Of a stretch of 64,000 nt of DNA, positions 1-8,749 are shown one piece after another (the stretch's first letter is position 1; each line of letters opens with the position of its first letter). The notes beneath the pieces are model-generated. The model was not told where the DNA came from. It saw only the letters and a list, made by a program, of their open reading frames with translations, and searched no databases. Location: positions 3,246,001-3,310,000 of the forward strand of contig NZ_CP014841.1 of NCBI RefSeq assembly GCF_001641285.1, given 5' to 3'. The stretch is from Dyella thiooxydans (GTDB lineage Bacteria > Pseudomonadota > Gammaproteobacteria > Xanthomonadales > Rhodanobacteraceae). Position numbers and translations under genes: made by a program.

Positions 1-1174
1 TATCGGAACATGGATGCAACGCACCGCCCAAGACTGGTTGGTGCTGACGGAACTAACCCATCACAGCGGGAGCGCTGTCGGCATCGTCATGGGTCTTCAG
101 TTTGGGCCACAGCTTCTCCTTCTGCCCTGGTCAGGCTATGCAGCTGACCGCTTTGACAGGCGCAAGCTTCTGATGGCCACCCAGGCGGCCTCAGGCCTCT
201 TGGCTCTAGTATTGGGCTTTTTGGCTGTCACTTGCCTTGTCCAACTGTGGCATGTCTACGTCCTGGCGTTCCTGTCTGGTTGCGTCAACGCCATCGATAT
301 GCCGGCGCGCCAGACTTTCGTCTCGGATCTGGTCAGTGACGATAACCTTTCAAATGCGGTGGCACTGAATTCGAGCTCTATCAATCTTGCCCAAATGGTA
401 GGTCCCGCTGTAGCCGGTATCGTGATCGCCGCTCTTGGTTGCGGCTGGGCGTTTTTGATCAATGCAGCCTCTTTCGGCGCTGTACTTGCATCGCTAGGGC
501 TTCTGCGTGCAGGCGAGCTTCATCCCCATGTCCGAGCCACCCGTTCTCGTGGCAGCCTCGTTGAAGCTCTCCGTTATGTACGATCGCGCCCGGACCTGAG
601 AGCAATGCTCTGGATGCTCTTTCTGATTGGTACCTTCGGACTCAATTTTCCGATTTTCATCTCAACTATGTCGGTCAAGTATTTTCACGGCGGAGCTAGT
701 CAGTACGGGCTCCTGACGTCAGTCATGGCGGTTGGCACATTCGCTGGCGCGCTGCTCGCCGCGGGACGGGAAAAGCCTAGCTTTGATGTGCTGTTCGTAG
801 GCACTACCGTTCTCGGTATGGGTCTCGCATTCGCTGCGGTCATGCCCAACGCATGGCTGTTCGGCGCCGCGCTCGTCGTCATCGGCGTGTCGACCTTGAC
901 CTTCACCAATTCAACCAGCAGCCTGATGCAACTATCCACTGAGCCCACGATGCGCGGACGAGTCATGGCATTGCGTCTTGCCATGGGCGTGGGAGCTACC
1001 CCGATCGGCGCCCCTGTTGTTGGCTGGGTTGCTGATGCTTTTGGCCCGCCATGGGCACTGGGCGTTGGTGCCGCATCCGGATTCATCGCGGCGATCGTCG
1101 CACTGACCTATCTCATGAAGCACGGACGCGTGCGCGTTCGCCTTGGCGAGGGGACATCTCCACTTCACCAGTGA
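1..1174 (+). CDS. MFS exporter, EntS-like family (5' end outside window)
   Basis: Probable proton-driven inner-membrane drug or siderophore exporter of the MFS_3/EntS type. The reading frame is open to the window edge: the codons before the first ATG (position 14) read IGTW, continuing into MQRTAQDWLVL, which matches the family pattern just after the first membrane helix. The true start therefore lies upstream and ATG 14 is internal. About 390 residues are visible, with the cytoplasmic loop motif AADRFDRRKLL near residue 50 and many hydrophobic helices. The substrate cannot be read from the sequence. A diverged internal piece of a homologous gene lies at 4129-4411. It converges on the TetR gene at 1320-1958. 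Confidence 0.85.
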   Translation, partial: IGTWMQRTAQDWLVLTELTHHSGSAVGIVMGLQFGPQLLLLPWSGYAADRFDRRKLLMATQAASGLLALVLGFLAVTCLVQLWHVYVLAFLSGCVNAIDMPARQTFVSDLVSDDNLSNAVALNSSSINLAQMVGPAVAGIVIAALGCGWAFLINAASFGAVLASLGLLRAGELHPHVRATRSRGSLVEALRYVRSRPDLRAMLWMLFLIGTFGLNFPIFISTMSVKYFHGGASQYGLLTSVMAVGTFAGALLAAGREKPSFDVLFVGTTVLGMGLAFAAVMPNAWLFGAALVVIGVSTLTFTNSTSSLMQLSTEPTMRGRVMALRLAMGVGATPIGAPVVGWVADAFGPPWALGVGAASGFIAAIVALTYLMKHGRVRVRLGEGTSPLHQ

Positions 1175-1319
1175 GCGTGGCGACCTTGCATCAGTATTTT
1201 GATCTAATACAGCTAGGCGATCAGTCGGAATCTCTACCGGCTGATGGCGCTGTTATCAAGGGTGGATCAAAGCAATCCCGGACTCTAGGCCGATCCGGCA
1301 CTCAAAGCGGCTGGGCTTT

Positions 1320-1958
1320 TCAACCGCCTGCTAGCCCAAGCGCCCGAAGATAGGCACCGAACATGTCTGCCATCGCATCGGCATAGACTTTTACTTCAGC
1401 CTTGGTCCGCCGCTTCTTCGAGAAGCTGCTGCCCACGCTGCTGAGCGTCGTGAAGATAAGATCGCCCGCCAAATCACGGGACGCAGCGGACGCCCTCGGC
1501 AAGGCTTCCATCATGAAGGCATCGATCATCTGGTCGCCTTCGGCCTGAGCGCGATGAGCCTCCGGGCTGTCGCGGTAGAGCGGCGCTGCATCATTGAGCG
1601 CGCCGCGAACCTCGGCTTCTTCGCACTCTGAGCGAAGGAATGCATGCACGAGAACACGCAATCGCTCCAAGTGAGGGGTGCCGGCGTCTTCGAGGATGTT
1701 TCGCAGCATTTGGGTCGTCTGCATCCATTCATCGGTCTGCAAACGAAACAGGATCGACGCCTTGTTGGGAAAGTACTGGTAGATCGAGCCCACGCTGACA
1801 CCGGCCTTGTCGGCGACGCGCGCTGTGGTGAATCGAGCCGCGCCCTCCTCCGCTAGCACCAGCGTGGCGGCTTCAAGGATAGCGGCAAGCAGTTCGGTCG
1901 AACGCGCCTGTTGGGGCTGCTTGCGAGAGGCAATTTGTGGACGGCGACGACTGGTCAT
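1320..1958 (-). CDS. TetR/AcrR family transcriptional regulator
   Basis: 212-residue DNA-binding repressor. The N-terminal helix-turn-helix (about residues 20-65) contains FTTARVADKAGVSVGSIYQY, the signature of the family; the remainder is a helical ligand-binding and dimerisation domain. The frame stays open upstream to 2129, but the extra residues are unlike the family, so ATG 1958 (MTSRRRP) is chosen; ATG 2039 is the alternative. No strong ribosome-binding site precedes either. It converges with the MFS exporter, which it may control, but no divergent partner is adjacent. The ligand is unknown. Confidence 0.8.
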   Translation of the reverse strand: MTSRRRPQIASRKQPQQARSTELLAAILEAATLVLAEEGAARFTTARVADKAGVSVGSIYQYFPNKASILFRLQTDEWMQTTQMLRNILEDAGTPHLERLRVLVHAFLRSECEEAEVRGALNDAAPLYRDSPEAHRAQAEGDQMIDAFMMEALPRASAASRDLAGDLIFTTLSSVGSSFSKKRRTKAEVKVYADAMADMFGAYLRALGLAGG

Positions 1959-2464
1959 GGCGGTGCGGCGATCCGGGGGTTCGGCGCGCAGAAGCGCGGT
2001 CGATCCATCAGATTCCTCAATGTGATCGAGTCTTCGCATGTTAGCGCAACACGAAGCATGACCTAGTCCCCCGGTAATGGCGTACACGATCAAGACGGTC
2101 GCAAGGGCGAGCAATTCGACAGCCACCACTCCGACATCCTCCTCGCCATCCCACTCAATTCACCTCTGCTGGAAGAGCACTCTTGAACTGCGCCAAGAAG
2201 GGCGCCTGCTTACCTGACGGAAAACCTGATGCTTTGGCAACCCATCGACTCTCTGCGGACGCCGTCGGGCTGCATGAGCGCAATGCTTACAAGGGAACAA
2301 AGGCGATTTGCGCGACGGCTGGGGAGGGCGGAAAACGCGAATACCAATGCGAATTTTAAACGCGAATTTTTCGTCATATTATTTCGATAACGCGAATAAA
2401 TCGTCACGTTTTGAGTCCGCGTCACTTACGCCTCCCCATCTTCCCAACCTGGATCGGACATTCC
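1959..2464. other. intergenic region with no gene supported
   Basis: Nothing recognisable as a gene was found. The right end (2330-2410) is notably AT-rich compared with its surroundings and holds the repeated motif listed at 2334-2406, so it is most likely the promoter region of the methyltransferase gene and possibly of the TetR gene. Confidence 0.5.
2334..2406 (+). promoter_or_regulatory. three spaced AACGCGAAT repeats upstream of the methyltransferase
   Basis: AACGCGAAT occurs at 2334-2342, 2359-2367 and 2389-2397. The last two copies extend to AACGCGAAT-NNN-TCGTCA, with TTT or AAA in the middle, exactly 30 bp apart. The spacing is near three helical turns, as expected for binding sites on one face of the DNA. 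The binding protein is not known; the neighbouring TetR regulator is one candidate. Confidence 0.4.
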
Positions 2465-3124
2465 ATGACCTCAACATTGACCACGGCACCACTGGCCCCC
2501 TTGCTGGATCGCCTGTTCGAGCAAGCCGATCGCGCCACCAGCCCGGCAGTGGCCGGCATCCCGCGCGAGGAGCGCGAGCGACTGATGCGCAGCAAGACCG
2601 AATATCTCGACTTCTACGGCCGCGCCAAGGACCTGTGGTTGCCGGTCTCGCGCGAAACCGGCGTGCTGTTGTACCAACTTGCCCGCAGCATGAGCGCGCG
2701 TACCGTTGTCGAGTTCGGCACTTCGTTCGGACTGTCGACCCTTTACCTGGCGGCGGCGCTGCGCGACAACGGCGGTGGCCACCTGATCGGCAGCGAGTTC
2801 GAGCCATCGAAGGTCGCCAAAGCCCGCCAGCATCTCGTTGAAGGTGGCGTCGATGACCTGGTTGAAATTCGCGACGGCGATGCCCTGAAAACATTGGCCG
2901 CAGACCTCCCCGATTCCATCGACCTGCTGCTGCTCGATGGCGCCAAGTCGCTTTACTGCGACGTCCTGGATCTGGTCGAGAGTCGCTTGCGACCCGGTGC
3001 GCTAATCGTCGCTGACAACGCCGACTACAGTCCGGACTACCTCGCACGCGTTCGTTCCCCGGGCAACGGCTTTCTGTCCGTTCCGTTCGGCGCAGATGTG
3101 GAACTCTCGATTCGGCTGAGCTGA
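2465..3124 (+). CDS. SAM-dependent O-methyltransferase-like protein
   Basis: 219-residue class I methyltransferase resembling the catechol O-methyltransferase/Methyltransf_24 group. The SAM-binding motif I is VVEFGTSFGLSTLYLAAAL (about residues 82-100); an acidic residue after the next strand lies in GSEFEPSKV, and LLLLDGAKSLY near residue 160 marks the post-motif strand with Asp. The ATG at 2465 is preferred over an in-frame ATG at 2411 because the additional residues are not family-like and overlap the AT-rich repeat region. The acceptor substrate is unknown. It is followed 47 bp later by an epimerase-like gene on the same strand. Confidence 0.75.
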   Translation: MTSTLTTAPLAPLLDRLFEQADRATSPAVAGIPREERERLMRSKTEYLDFYGRAKDLWLPVSRETGVLLYQLARSMSARTVVEFGTSFGLSTLYLAAALRDNGGGHLIGSEFEPSKVAKARQHLVEGGVDDLVEIRDGDALKTLAADLPDSIDLLLLDGAKSLYCDVLDLVESRLRPGALIVADNADYSPDYLARVRSPGNGFLSVPFGADVELSIRLS

Positions 3125-3171
3125 GTTAACTCCGCACCTCCTTTTCAATACTCCCTATAGGAGATTTTGCA

Positions 3172-4059
3172 ATGCACCTATTTGTCACTGGTGCCACAGG
3201 CTGGGTTGGCTCTGCCGTGGTCGAGGATCTGCTTGCTGCCGGACATGAGGTCACGGGCTTGGCCCGTTCGGCTGATAAGGCGGCTCCGCTTTCCGCGGCA
3301 GGCGCGAAGATAGTTCAAGCCACGCTCGATGACCTGGACACATTGCGCTCCATCGCTTCGAAAGCAGATGCGGTGATCCATACCGCGTTTAACCATGACT
3401 TCTCAAAGTTCATCGAGAGCGCGGAGCAGGATCGCCGCGCGATCCAGGCACTCGGCGTTGCGCTGGAAGGCTCGAATCGGCCGCTGCTTGTCACCTCTGG
3501 CCTTTCGGGCTTGCCGCGCGGCGCTACCGAAGCCGACCTGCCCAATCCGGCCTCACCCCGCAAGTCCGAGGAGGCCGCTCGGGCTGCAGCATCGCGCGGG
3601 GTGCGCGCGGCAACGGTGCGCCTTGCACCTTCCGTCCATGGGTTAGGTGATTATGGTTTTGTGCCCCTTCTCATTCGGTTGGCGCAGCAAAAAGGCGTAT
3701 CGGCCTACCTCGGTGAAGGCAACAACTGCTGGGCAGGTGTATATCGGCGTGATGCCGCGCGGGTCTATCGCCTTGCCTTGGAGCAAGGCGTCACCGAGAC
3801 GGTCTATCACGCGATAGCGGATGAGGCTGTGCCGTTCAAGGCGATTGCCGAGGTGATCGGCAGCCGTTTGGGTGTGCCAGTCGAGTCACGCGACCGAGAG
3901 CACTTCGGATGGTTCGCCAACATGGCAGGCGCGGATATGTCGGCGTCCAGCCTCCGCACGCGCGAACTGCTCGGCTGGAAGCCCCAAGGCCCCAATCTGC
4001 TCGCCGATCTCGATCAGCTTGGCTACTACGCCGGCGGACCCGTTGCGCTCGATCCCTGA
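3172..4059 (+). CDS. NAD(P)-binding epimerase-like (extended SDR) protein
   Basis: 295-residue Rossmann-fold protein. The N-terminal dinucleotide-binding motif is TGATGWVG (residues 7-14), followed by an NADP-type arginine in GLARSADK. The family-typical central part has VRLAPSVHG near residue 155. The classical catalytic YxxxK is not evident, as in other NmrA or atypical SDR relatives. A good ribosome-binding site (AGGAG, about 3162) precedes the start. It is a paralogue of the protein at 8750-9709: both share the motif VRLAPSVHGxGD and the C-terminal xxELLGWxP/xxERLGWxP segment. The substrate is unknown. Confidence 0.8.
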   Translation: MHLFVTGATGWVGSAVVEDLLAAGHEVTGLARSADKAAPLSAAGAKIVQATLDDLDTLRSIASKADAVIHTAFNHDFSKFIESAEQDRRAIQALGVALEGSNRPLLVTSGLSGLPRGATEADLPNPASPRKSEEAARAAASRGVRAATVRLAPSVHGLGDYGFVPLLIRLAQQKGVSAYLGEGNNCWAGVYRRDAARVYRLALEQGVTETVYHAIADEAVPFKAIAEVIGSRLGVPVESRDREHFGWFANMAGADMSASSLRTRELLGWKPQGPNLLADLDQLGYYAGGPVALDP

Positions 4060-4128
4060 GTGTCTACATCTTGCCGGGGCAAGCTCTTCCCTCTTCGTGT
4101 CCAGCAAAGGCGTCCCTCTTGCAGCCTC

Positions 4129-4411
4129 TTTCACGGTGGAACCGGTAAGTACGGGCTCCTGACGTCACTCATAGCGGCCGGCACACTCCCAGGCGCTCTA
4201 CTCGCCGCGGAACGGAAGAAGTCTGAGTTTGATGTTCTGTTCGGAGGCGCGGCGCCTTTTGGTATGTGGTTCACATTTGCCGCAGTCATGCCCAACGCAT
4301 GGATGTCCGGCGCCGCGCTCATCGTCATCGGCGTGTCGACCCTGACCTTAACCAACTCGACCAGCAGACGGATGCAATTGGCTACAGAGCCTGCGCTGCA
4401 CGGACGCGTCA
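4129..4411 (+). pseudogene. MFS exporter fragment, homologous to the gene at 1-1174
   Basis: This stretch aligns without gaps to positions 683-965 of the MFS gene at a constant offset of 3446 bp. In translation FHGGTGKYGLLTSLIAAGT matches YFHGGASQYGLLTSVMAVGT, and AAVMPNAW, VIGVSTLT and TNSTS are shared. About 94 codons remain, with no start and no matching flanks. It ends a few bases before the stop of the AraC gene at 4426. The many substitutions suggest a diverged copy from another gene or strain and not a recent local duplication. Confidence 0.75.
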
Positions 4412-4425
4412 GTGCAGGGGATAGA

Positions 4426-5466
4426 TCAAAGAGTGGTGCCGAATCGACTCCGGTAGTCGTTTGGAGTGACCTTCAGCAGTCTCATAAAACTGCGGCGCAG
4501 GGTTTCTTCCGAACCGAAGCCACAGCGTTGCGCGATTCGCTTCATCGGCAGCCGTGTTTCCAGCAGCAACCGCCGAGCCTCGTCTATACGCAAGTGCTCC
4601 ACGGCGCGTGCAGGGGTCATCCCGGTAGCTTCGCGATAGCGGCGGCTAAAACTGCGTGAGCTCATCGCGGCCTGCTCAGCGAGACGCGGCAACGAGAGGT
4701 CGTACGCAAGGTGCGCAGCCATCCAGTCGTGCAGGTCACCGAAACAATCTTCGGCGACCTGCAGTGACAATGCCGCGCTGTACTGACCTTGCCCACCCGG
4801 CCGCTTCAGATAGACCACGAGATGGCGCGCTACCGCCAACGCTATGTCGCGGCCGAGGTCCTCTTCCACCATGGCGAGTGCCAGATCAATTCCCGAGGTC
4901 ACTCCTGCCGATGTCCAGATCTCACCATCACGCACGAAGATGGGATCGGATTCAACTCTCACCTGCGGGAATGCATGTGCAAGTTCCGCACAGAACGACC
5001 AATGGGTGGTGACACGGCGTCCGTCAAGAACACCCGCAGTGGCAAGCAGGAAAGCGCCGGTACAGACGGACCCCACGCGTCGTGCCTGACCCGAACGCGC
5101 GCGCAGCCAATCCAACAGAGCCACATCTTGGCAGGCTGCGGCTACACCGGGGCCTCCCGCGATCAGCAGTGTGTCTACAGGTTCGTTGTCGGTTGGCAGA
5201 GTTTGGGTGCCGAGTTCGATACCGCTGGACGCCGTTACGTGTGCCGGCTGAGTGGCGACCATGCGCCATGCATAAGGAGGAACGTGCGCACTTGCTGCGC
5301 AGGCATCATTAGTTGAAGCAAACACCTGCACCGGCCCGGTGAGGTCCAGGATCTGCACCGCAGGGAACACCACGATCTCGATGGTCCGCGTTGCGTCCCA
5401 CCCAGCTCGCCCTGGCGCAAATGGAGGCGGTTTTGGCAAGGATTGCTCGTGAGGCGTCCGCATCAT
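4426..5466 (-). CDS. GlxA-type AraC regulator (DJ-1/PfpI domain plus AraC HTH)
   Basis: 346-residue transcription factor. An N-terminal class I glutamine-amidotransferase-like domain (about 30-200) contains the nucleophile-elbow motif SVCTGAFLLATAG. A C-terminal AraC/XylS DNA-binding domain (about 240-340) has LPRLAEQAAMSSRSFSRRY and a second HTH ending in CGFGSEETLRRSF. It is divergent from the DJ-1 gene at 5498 with only 31 bp between start codons, so promoters must overlap coding sequence or produce short-leader messages. The adjacent DJ-1 gene is the probable target. A second pair of the same kind is at 11057-13526. Confidence 0.85.
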   Translation of the reverse strand: MMRTPHEQSLPKPPPFAPGRAGWDATRTIEIVVFPAVQILDLTGPVQVFASTNDACAASAHVPPYAWRMVATQPAHVTASSGIELGTQTLPTDNEPVDTLLIAGGPGVAAACQDVALLDWLRARSGQARRVGSVCTGAFLLATAGVLDGRRVTTHWSFCAELAHAFPQVRVESDPIFVRDGEIWTSAGVTSGIDLALAMVEEDLGRDIALAVARHLVVYLKRPGGQGQYSAALSLQVAEDCFGDLHDWMAAHLAYDLSLPRLAEQAAMSSRSFSRRYREATGMTPARAVEHLRIDEARRLLLETRLPMKRIAQRCGFGSEETLRRSFMRLLKVTPNDYRSRFGTTL

Positions 5467-5497
5467 TGTCCAAAGTCTACGTCAGGCGAGGATCATC

Positions 5498-6202
5498 ATG
5501 AGTACGCACGTCGGTCAACTGAGCATGGGCGCTTTGATCTATGACGGGATGGATCAGATTGATCTGACCGGTCCGCTCGAAGTCCTGTCGCGGCTTTCCG
5601 ATGCGACGTTTCATACGTTTGGGATCGATAAATCCCCCATCCGCGACATGCACGGATTGCAGCTACTACCTGACGCAGCGATGGCCGATGCCCCTCGGCT
5701 CGACGTACTGGTCGTGCCGGGTGGTTTCGGTCAGGAGCGTCTGATGGAGAACGGCCCGGTGCTCGAGTGGATCAGCCGCCAAGCTGCCACCGCGTACAAG
5801 GTTTTGTCCGTATGCACCGGCGCTTTGTTGTGTGGTGCTGCCGGTTTGCTGCGGGGCCGACGTGCAACGACACATTGGAGTTGCCAGCACTTGCTGCCCT
5901 ATTTCGGCGCAACGCCCGTGAACGCACGGGTGGTCGTGGAGGATGACTGGGTGTTTGCAGCGGGGGTCACAGCGGGGATCGATGGCGCGCTGCGCATGGC
6001 AGCGTTGTTGCGCGATGAAGACGAGGCCCGATGCATCGAGCTCGATATGGCGTACGCACCCGAACCGCCCTTCGACTGCGGCACACCGGACGCCGCGCCG
6101 GCGCGTATCCTGGATCGTGCGCACCGCAAGTACGCTGCTATCAGCGATCAGCGGAAGCGTAGTGCGCGGCAAGTCGCGGCGCGATTGGGCATCTCGATCT
6201 AA
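5498..6202 (+). CDS. DJ-1/PfpI family protein, isonitrile-hydratase-like
   Basis: 234-residue single-domain DJ-1/PfpI protein. The conserved cysteine lies in SVCTGALLCGAAG (about residue 109) after VVPGGFG, and the C-terminal motif YAPEPPFDCGTP resembles bacterial isonitrile hydratases and related enzymes. Those enzymes add water to isonitriles; the actual substrate here is inference. A ribosome-binding site (GAGGATC) precedes the ATG. It is divergent from the GlxA-type regulator, with which it shares fold ancestry, and it is a paralogue of the protein at 12072-12755. Confidence 0.8.
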   Translation: MSTHVGQLSMGALIYDGMDQIDLTGPLEVLSRLSDATFHTFGIDKSPIRDMHGLQLLPDAAMADAPRLDVLVVPGGFGQERLMENGPVLEWISRQAATAYKVLSVCTGALLCGAAGLLRGRRATTHWSCQHLLPYFGATPVNARVVVEDDWVFAAGVTAGIDGALRMAALLRDEDEARCIELDMAYAPEPPFDCGTPDAAPARILDRAHRKYAAISDQRKRSARQVAARLGISI

Positions 6203-6589
6203 TCACTACCTAACCGGTGAAATGACCGTAACCGAGGGTGGAGCAACGCAAGCTATCGACGCCATGTGCCAACACTCCTCATCCAGAGGGATTACAGCCA
6301 CGCTGCCCGATCGGCATGACTGCATAGATACCTAACACGGGTTCAGTTTGCCAACGGACCGTACGTCCGTTGGCACACGTGAATTCAGCCGATCGGCGCG
6401 TTGAGCTCACACCCAGATAATGGCGTTCGGGCCTAGTGATTGGCCTGCGTTGCCGGGGATAGGACGCATTTGAATGCACGCGCCCTTTGAATGAGCCTGT
6501 CTCGCCGTCCCCGCTTCTACCAGTTTGAACAGCAGTCTTGGCCAGCCTGTCGCCATGCCATCCATCTATCGATTGGGCTCAGCTTGACG
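6203..6589. other. intergenic region between convergent genes
   Basis: No gene is supported in this 387-bp stretch between the stops of the DJ-1 gene and the aldo-keto reductase gene. Short ORFs here lack ribosome-binding sites and recognisable sequence. The one clear element is the palindrome at 6349-6375. Confidence 0.5.
6349..6375. repeat. perfect 11-bp inverted repeat with 5-nt loop
   Basis: TGCCAACGGAC and GTCCGTTGGCA flank CGTAC. It lies between two convergent genes, so a stem-loop acting on both transcripts is plausible; there is no T tract on either side, which argues against a classical intrinsic terminator. Confidence 0.55.
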
Positions 6590-7549
6590 TCAGACGACCA
6601 TCTCTCGCTCCCACCAACCTCGCGTGCTTACCTTGACCGTATCGGCAACAGCTTCCAGCTCCACCAGGTCCTCAGGCGTCAGCGTGATCTGGCTGGCGCG
6701 GACCAGTCCATCGACATGATTGGGCCGTGTCACGCCAATGATTGGCGTTGCTCCCTTGGCGATCGCCCAGGCAGTAGAGACTTCTGGGGTTGTTGCCCCC
6801 AGCCTCTCACCGATAGACGCTAGCTTTTGGGTGAGCGCGGAGATCTGCGGGAGTAGGGCGTTGTAGGTACCCGCACGATCGCTGTCGCTCGGCATCGGGT
6901 TCGCTGGGCCGTATTTCCCAGTCAGAGCGCCCTGTTCGAGCACCATGTAGGCGAAGAACGGGATGCTTTGACTGCGGCAGTAATCAAGGATGCCGGCGCG
7001 CTCCGAGCTGCGGTGAAGCAGGCTGTAGTGGTTCTGGACCGCTTCGATCCGAAAGCCGGCCTCTCCGAGCAACCGGTTGGCGAGCTCGATTTCTCTGAGG
7101 TTGTGATTCGACACGCCTACATGCTTGACCTTTCCGCTCTCCAGCAACGGAATCAGCTGTGGCGTCCACCGCGCCACATCGGCCGGGTTATGAATCCAGT
7201 ACATGTCGATGTAGTCCGTGCCGAGACGGGCCAGGCTCTGCTCAAGCATGTCCGCCACCGGATGGTCGCTCGTCCCCGCCGCCTGCGGGGTGAACTTGGT
7301 CGAGAGCTGATAGTCACTGCGCGCGAACCGCTTGAGCACCTCTCCGAGCAGCGTTTCGGCACGCCCCATCCCGTACACGATGGCGGTATCCCACAAGTGC
7401 AATCCTGCAGCATGTGCCTTGTCGGCGATCTCCTCTAGACCCGCTCGAGAAATGCCGCTGCCGAAGTAGCCATAGCCCGGCTCGCCGTTGTCGCCCCACG
7501 CCCAAGTGCCGATTGCGGCAGTAGGAATCGTCAAATGCTCACCACTCAT
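6590..7549 (-). CDS. aldo/keto reductase
   Basis: 319-residue NADPH-dependent oxidoreductase with a (beta/alpha)8 barrel. The catalytic tetrad can be placed: Asp and Tyr in LWDTAIVYG (about residues 52-60), Lys in LSTKFTP, His in MYWIHNP. The C-terminal NADP-binding region includes IIGVTRPNHVDGL. The frame is open to 7627, but ATG 7549 (MSGEHLTIP) is preceded by AAGGATGAG at proper spacing, so it is chosen. It is divergent from the AraC regulator at 7721, which probably controls it. The carbonyl substrate is unknown. Confidence 0.88.
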   Translation of the reverse strand: MSGEHLTIPTAAIGTWAWGDNGEPGYGYFGSGISRAGLEEIADKAHAAGLHLWDTAIVYGMGRAETLLGEVLKRFARSDYQLSTKFTPQAAGTSDHPVADMLEQSLARLGTDYIDMYWIHNPADVARWTPQLIPLLESGKVKHVGVSNHNLREIELANRLLGEAGFRIEAVQNHYSLLHRSSERAGILDYCRSQSIPFFAYMVLEQGALTGKYGPANPMPSDSDRAGTYNALLPQISALTQKLASIGERLGATTPEVSTAWAIAKGATPIIGVTRPNHVDGLVRASQITLTPEDLVELEAVADTVKVSTRGWWEREMVV

Positions 7550-7720
7550 GTTGTTCTCATCCTTAGTTTTTGACCACGATCGACTTGACCCTGGCTCGGC
7601 CGCCATCCTTGCGCGTGGCGCGATCACGCCATAAGCCTGATGTGCCGAAATTAGTGCCTGATCCTCCAGGGCATGCGAATTCTGACGCCGCTCCCGGGCT
7701 AACGTGTCATCATAGGCACC

Positions 7721-8620
7721 ATGGAAGCGCTGGCCGAAATCGCGGCAATCATCGCCCGCAATGTCTCGAAAGACGGGTTTCAGGCAACCCCCATCGAGCG
7801 CCTGACACTTGTGCGATCCTCCACGGTGACCATGCCCATGCCGAATGTGTACCGGCCGCAGCTTTGCCTGGTTGCGCAGGGACGAAAGGAAGTCACGCTG
7901 GGGGATCGCGTCTTTCAGTACGCGCCCGGTCGCTACGGTGTGATTACGTACGATCTGCCGGCAACTGGACGCGTCATTGATGCGACTCCCCAGCAGCCCT
8001 ACCTCTGCGTCTACCTCGACTTCGACCCAGTCTTGCTGGCCGACTTGGCGCTGCGCGTGCCGCCATCGTCGGCCGTGCCCTCGACACCAATCGGCAAGAC
8101 GGTTTCCGACGCGAGTGTTGCTTTGCTCGACGCAGTGCTACGCCTGCTGCTCCTGCTGGACGATTCGGCTGCTCGGCCGGTCCTCGCGCCTCTGGCCGAG
8201 CAGGAAATCCTCTATCACCTGCTGGCCGGGCCAGAAGGTGGACGAATGCGCCATGTGACGTCCAGCCAAGGTCGGTTGGCTCAAATCGGCCGTGCGATAG
8301 CGTGGATCGGGAAGAATTTCAGAGAGCACTTCAGCATTGATCGGCTGGCAACAGAAGTTGGGATGAGTCCGTCGAGCCTCTACGACCACTTCCGTGCCGT
8401 GACGGCGATGACGCCGCTTCAATTCCAAAAGCAGCTCAGACTTCAAGATGCGCGCAGCCTGATGCTGGTAGAGCAGATCGACGTGGCGACGGCCGCCTTT
8501 CGCGTGGGCTATGAGAGTGTGTCGCAGTTCAGTCGGGAATATCGCCGGCTCTTCGGCGAACCACCGGCGCGAGACGTTGCCCGCTTGCGGGCATCTCCGG
8601 AATTGGCAGTTTTAGCCTGA
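7721..8620 (+). CDS. AraC family regulator (AraC_N type)
   Basis: 299-residue activator. The N-terminal half shows the AraC_N pattern (RPQLCLVAQGRKEVTLGD, about 45-62), a cupin-like sensory domain. The C-terminal HTH pair (about 190-290) has FSIDRLATEVGMSPSSLYDH and VGYESVSQFSREYRRLFG. In this family such regulators often stand divergent from aldo-keto reductase or SDR genes, as here with the reductase ending at 7549. It is a paralogue of the regulator at 13812-14744. The effector is unknown. Confidence 0.88.
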   Translation: MEALAEIAAIIARNVSKDGFQATPIERLTLVRSSTVTMPMPNVYRPQLCLVAQGRKEVTLGDRVFQYAPGRYGVITYDLPATGRVIDATPQQPYLCVYLDFDPVLLADLALRVPPSSAVPSTPIGKTVSDASVALLDAVLRLLLLLDDSAARPVLAPLAEQEILYHLLAGPEGGRMRHVTSSQGRLAQIGRAIAWIGKNFREHFSIDRLATEVGMSPSSLYDHFRAVTAMTPLQFQKQLRLQDARSLMLVEQIDVATAAFRVGYESVSQFSREYRRLFGEPPARDVARLRASPELAVLA

Positions 8621-8749
8621 GTGAGCCCTTGGCGCGTAGCGCTGAAGTCGGCATATTCTTAGGCGTCATACGGCGAGGTAAAAATTCGAACTATCCACAT
8701 CGTGCAGTGCTCTGCCAACACTTGGCTCCCATGCATCCCGGAGGGGTGC

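Noticed and set aside
4060..4659. 199-codon frame as an intact protein
   Set aside because: Its middle is the MFS fragment and its last part lies antisense to the AraC gene; it has no proper start context.
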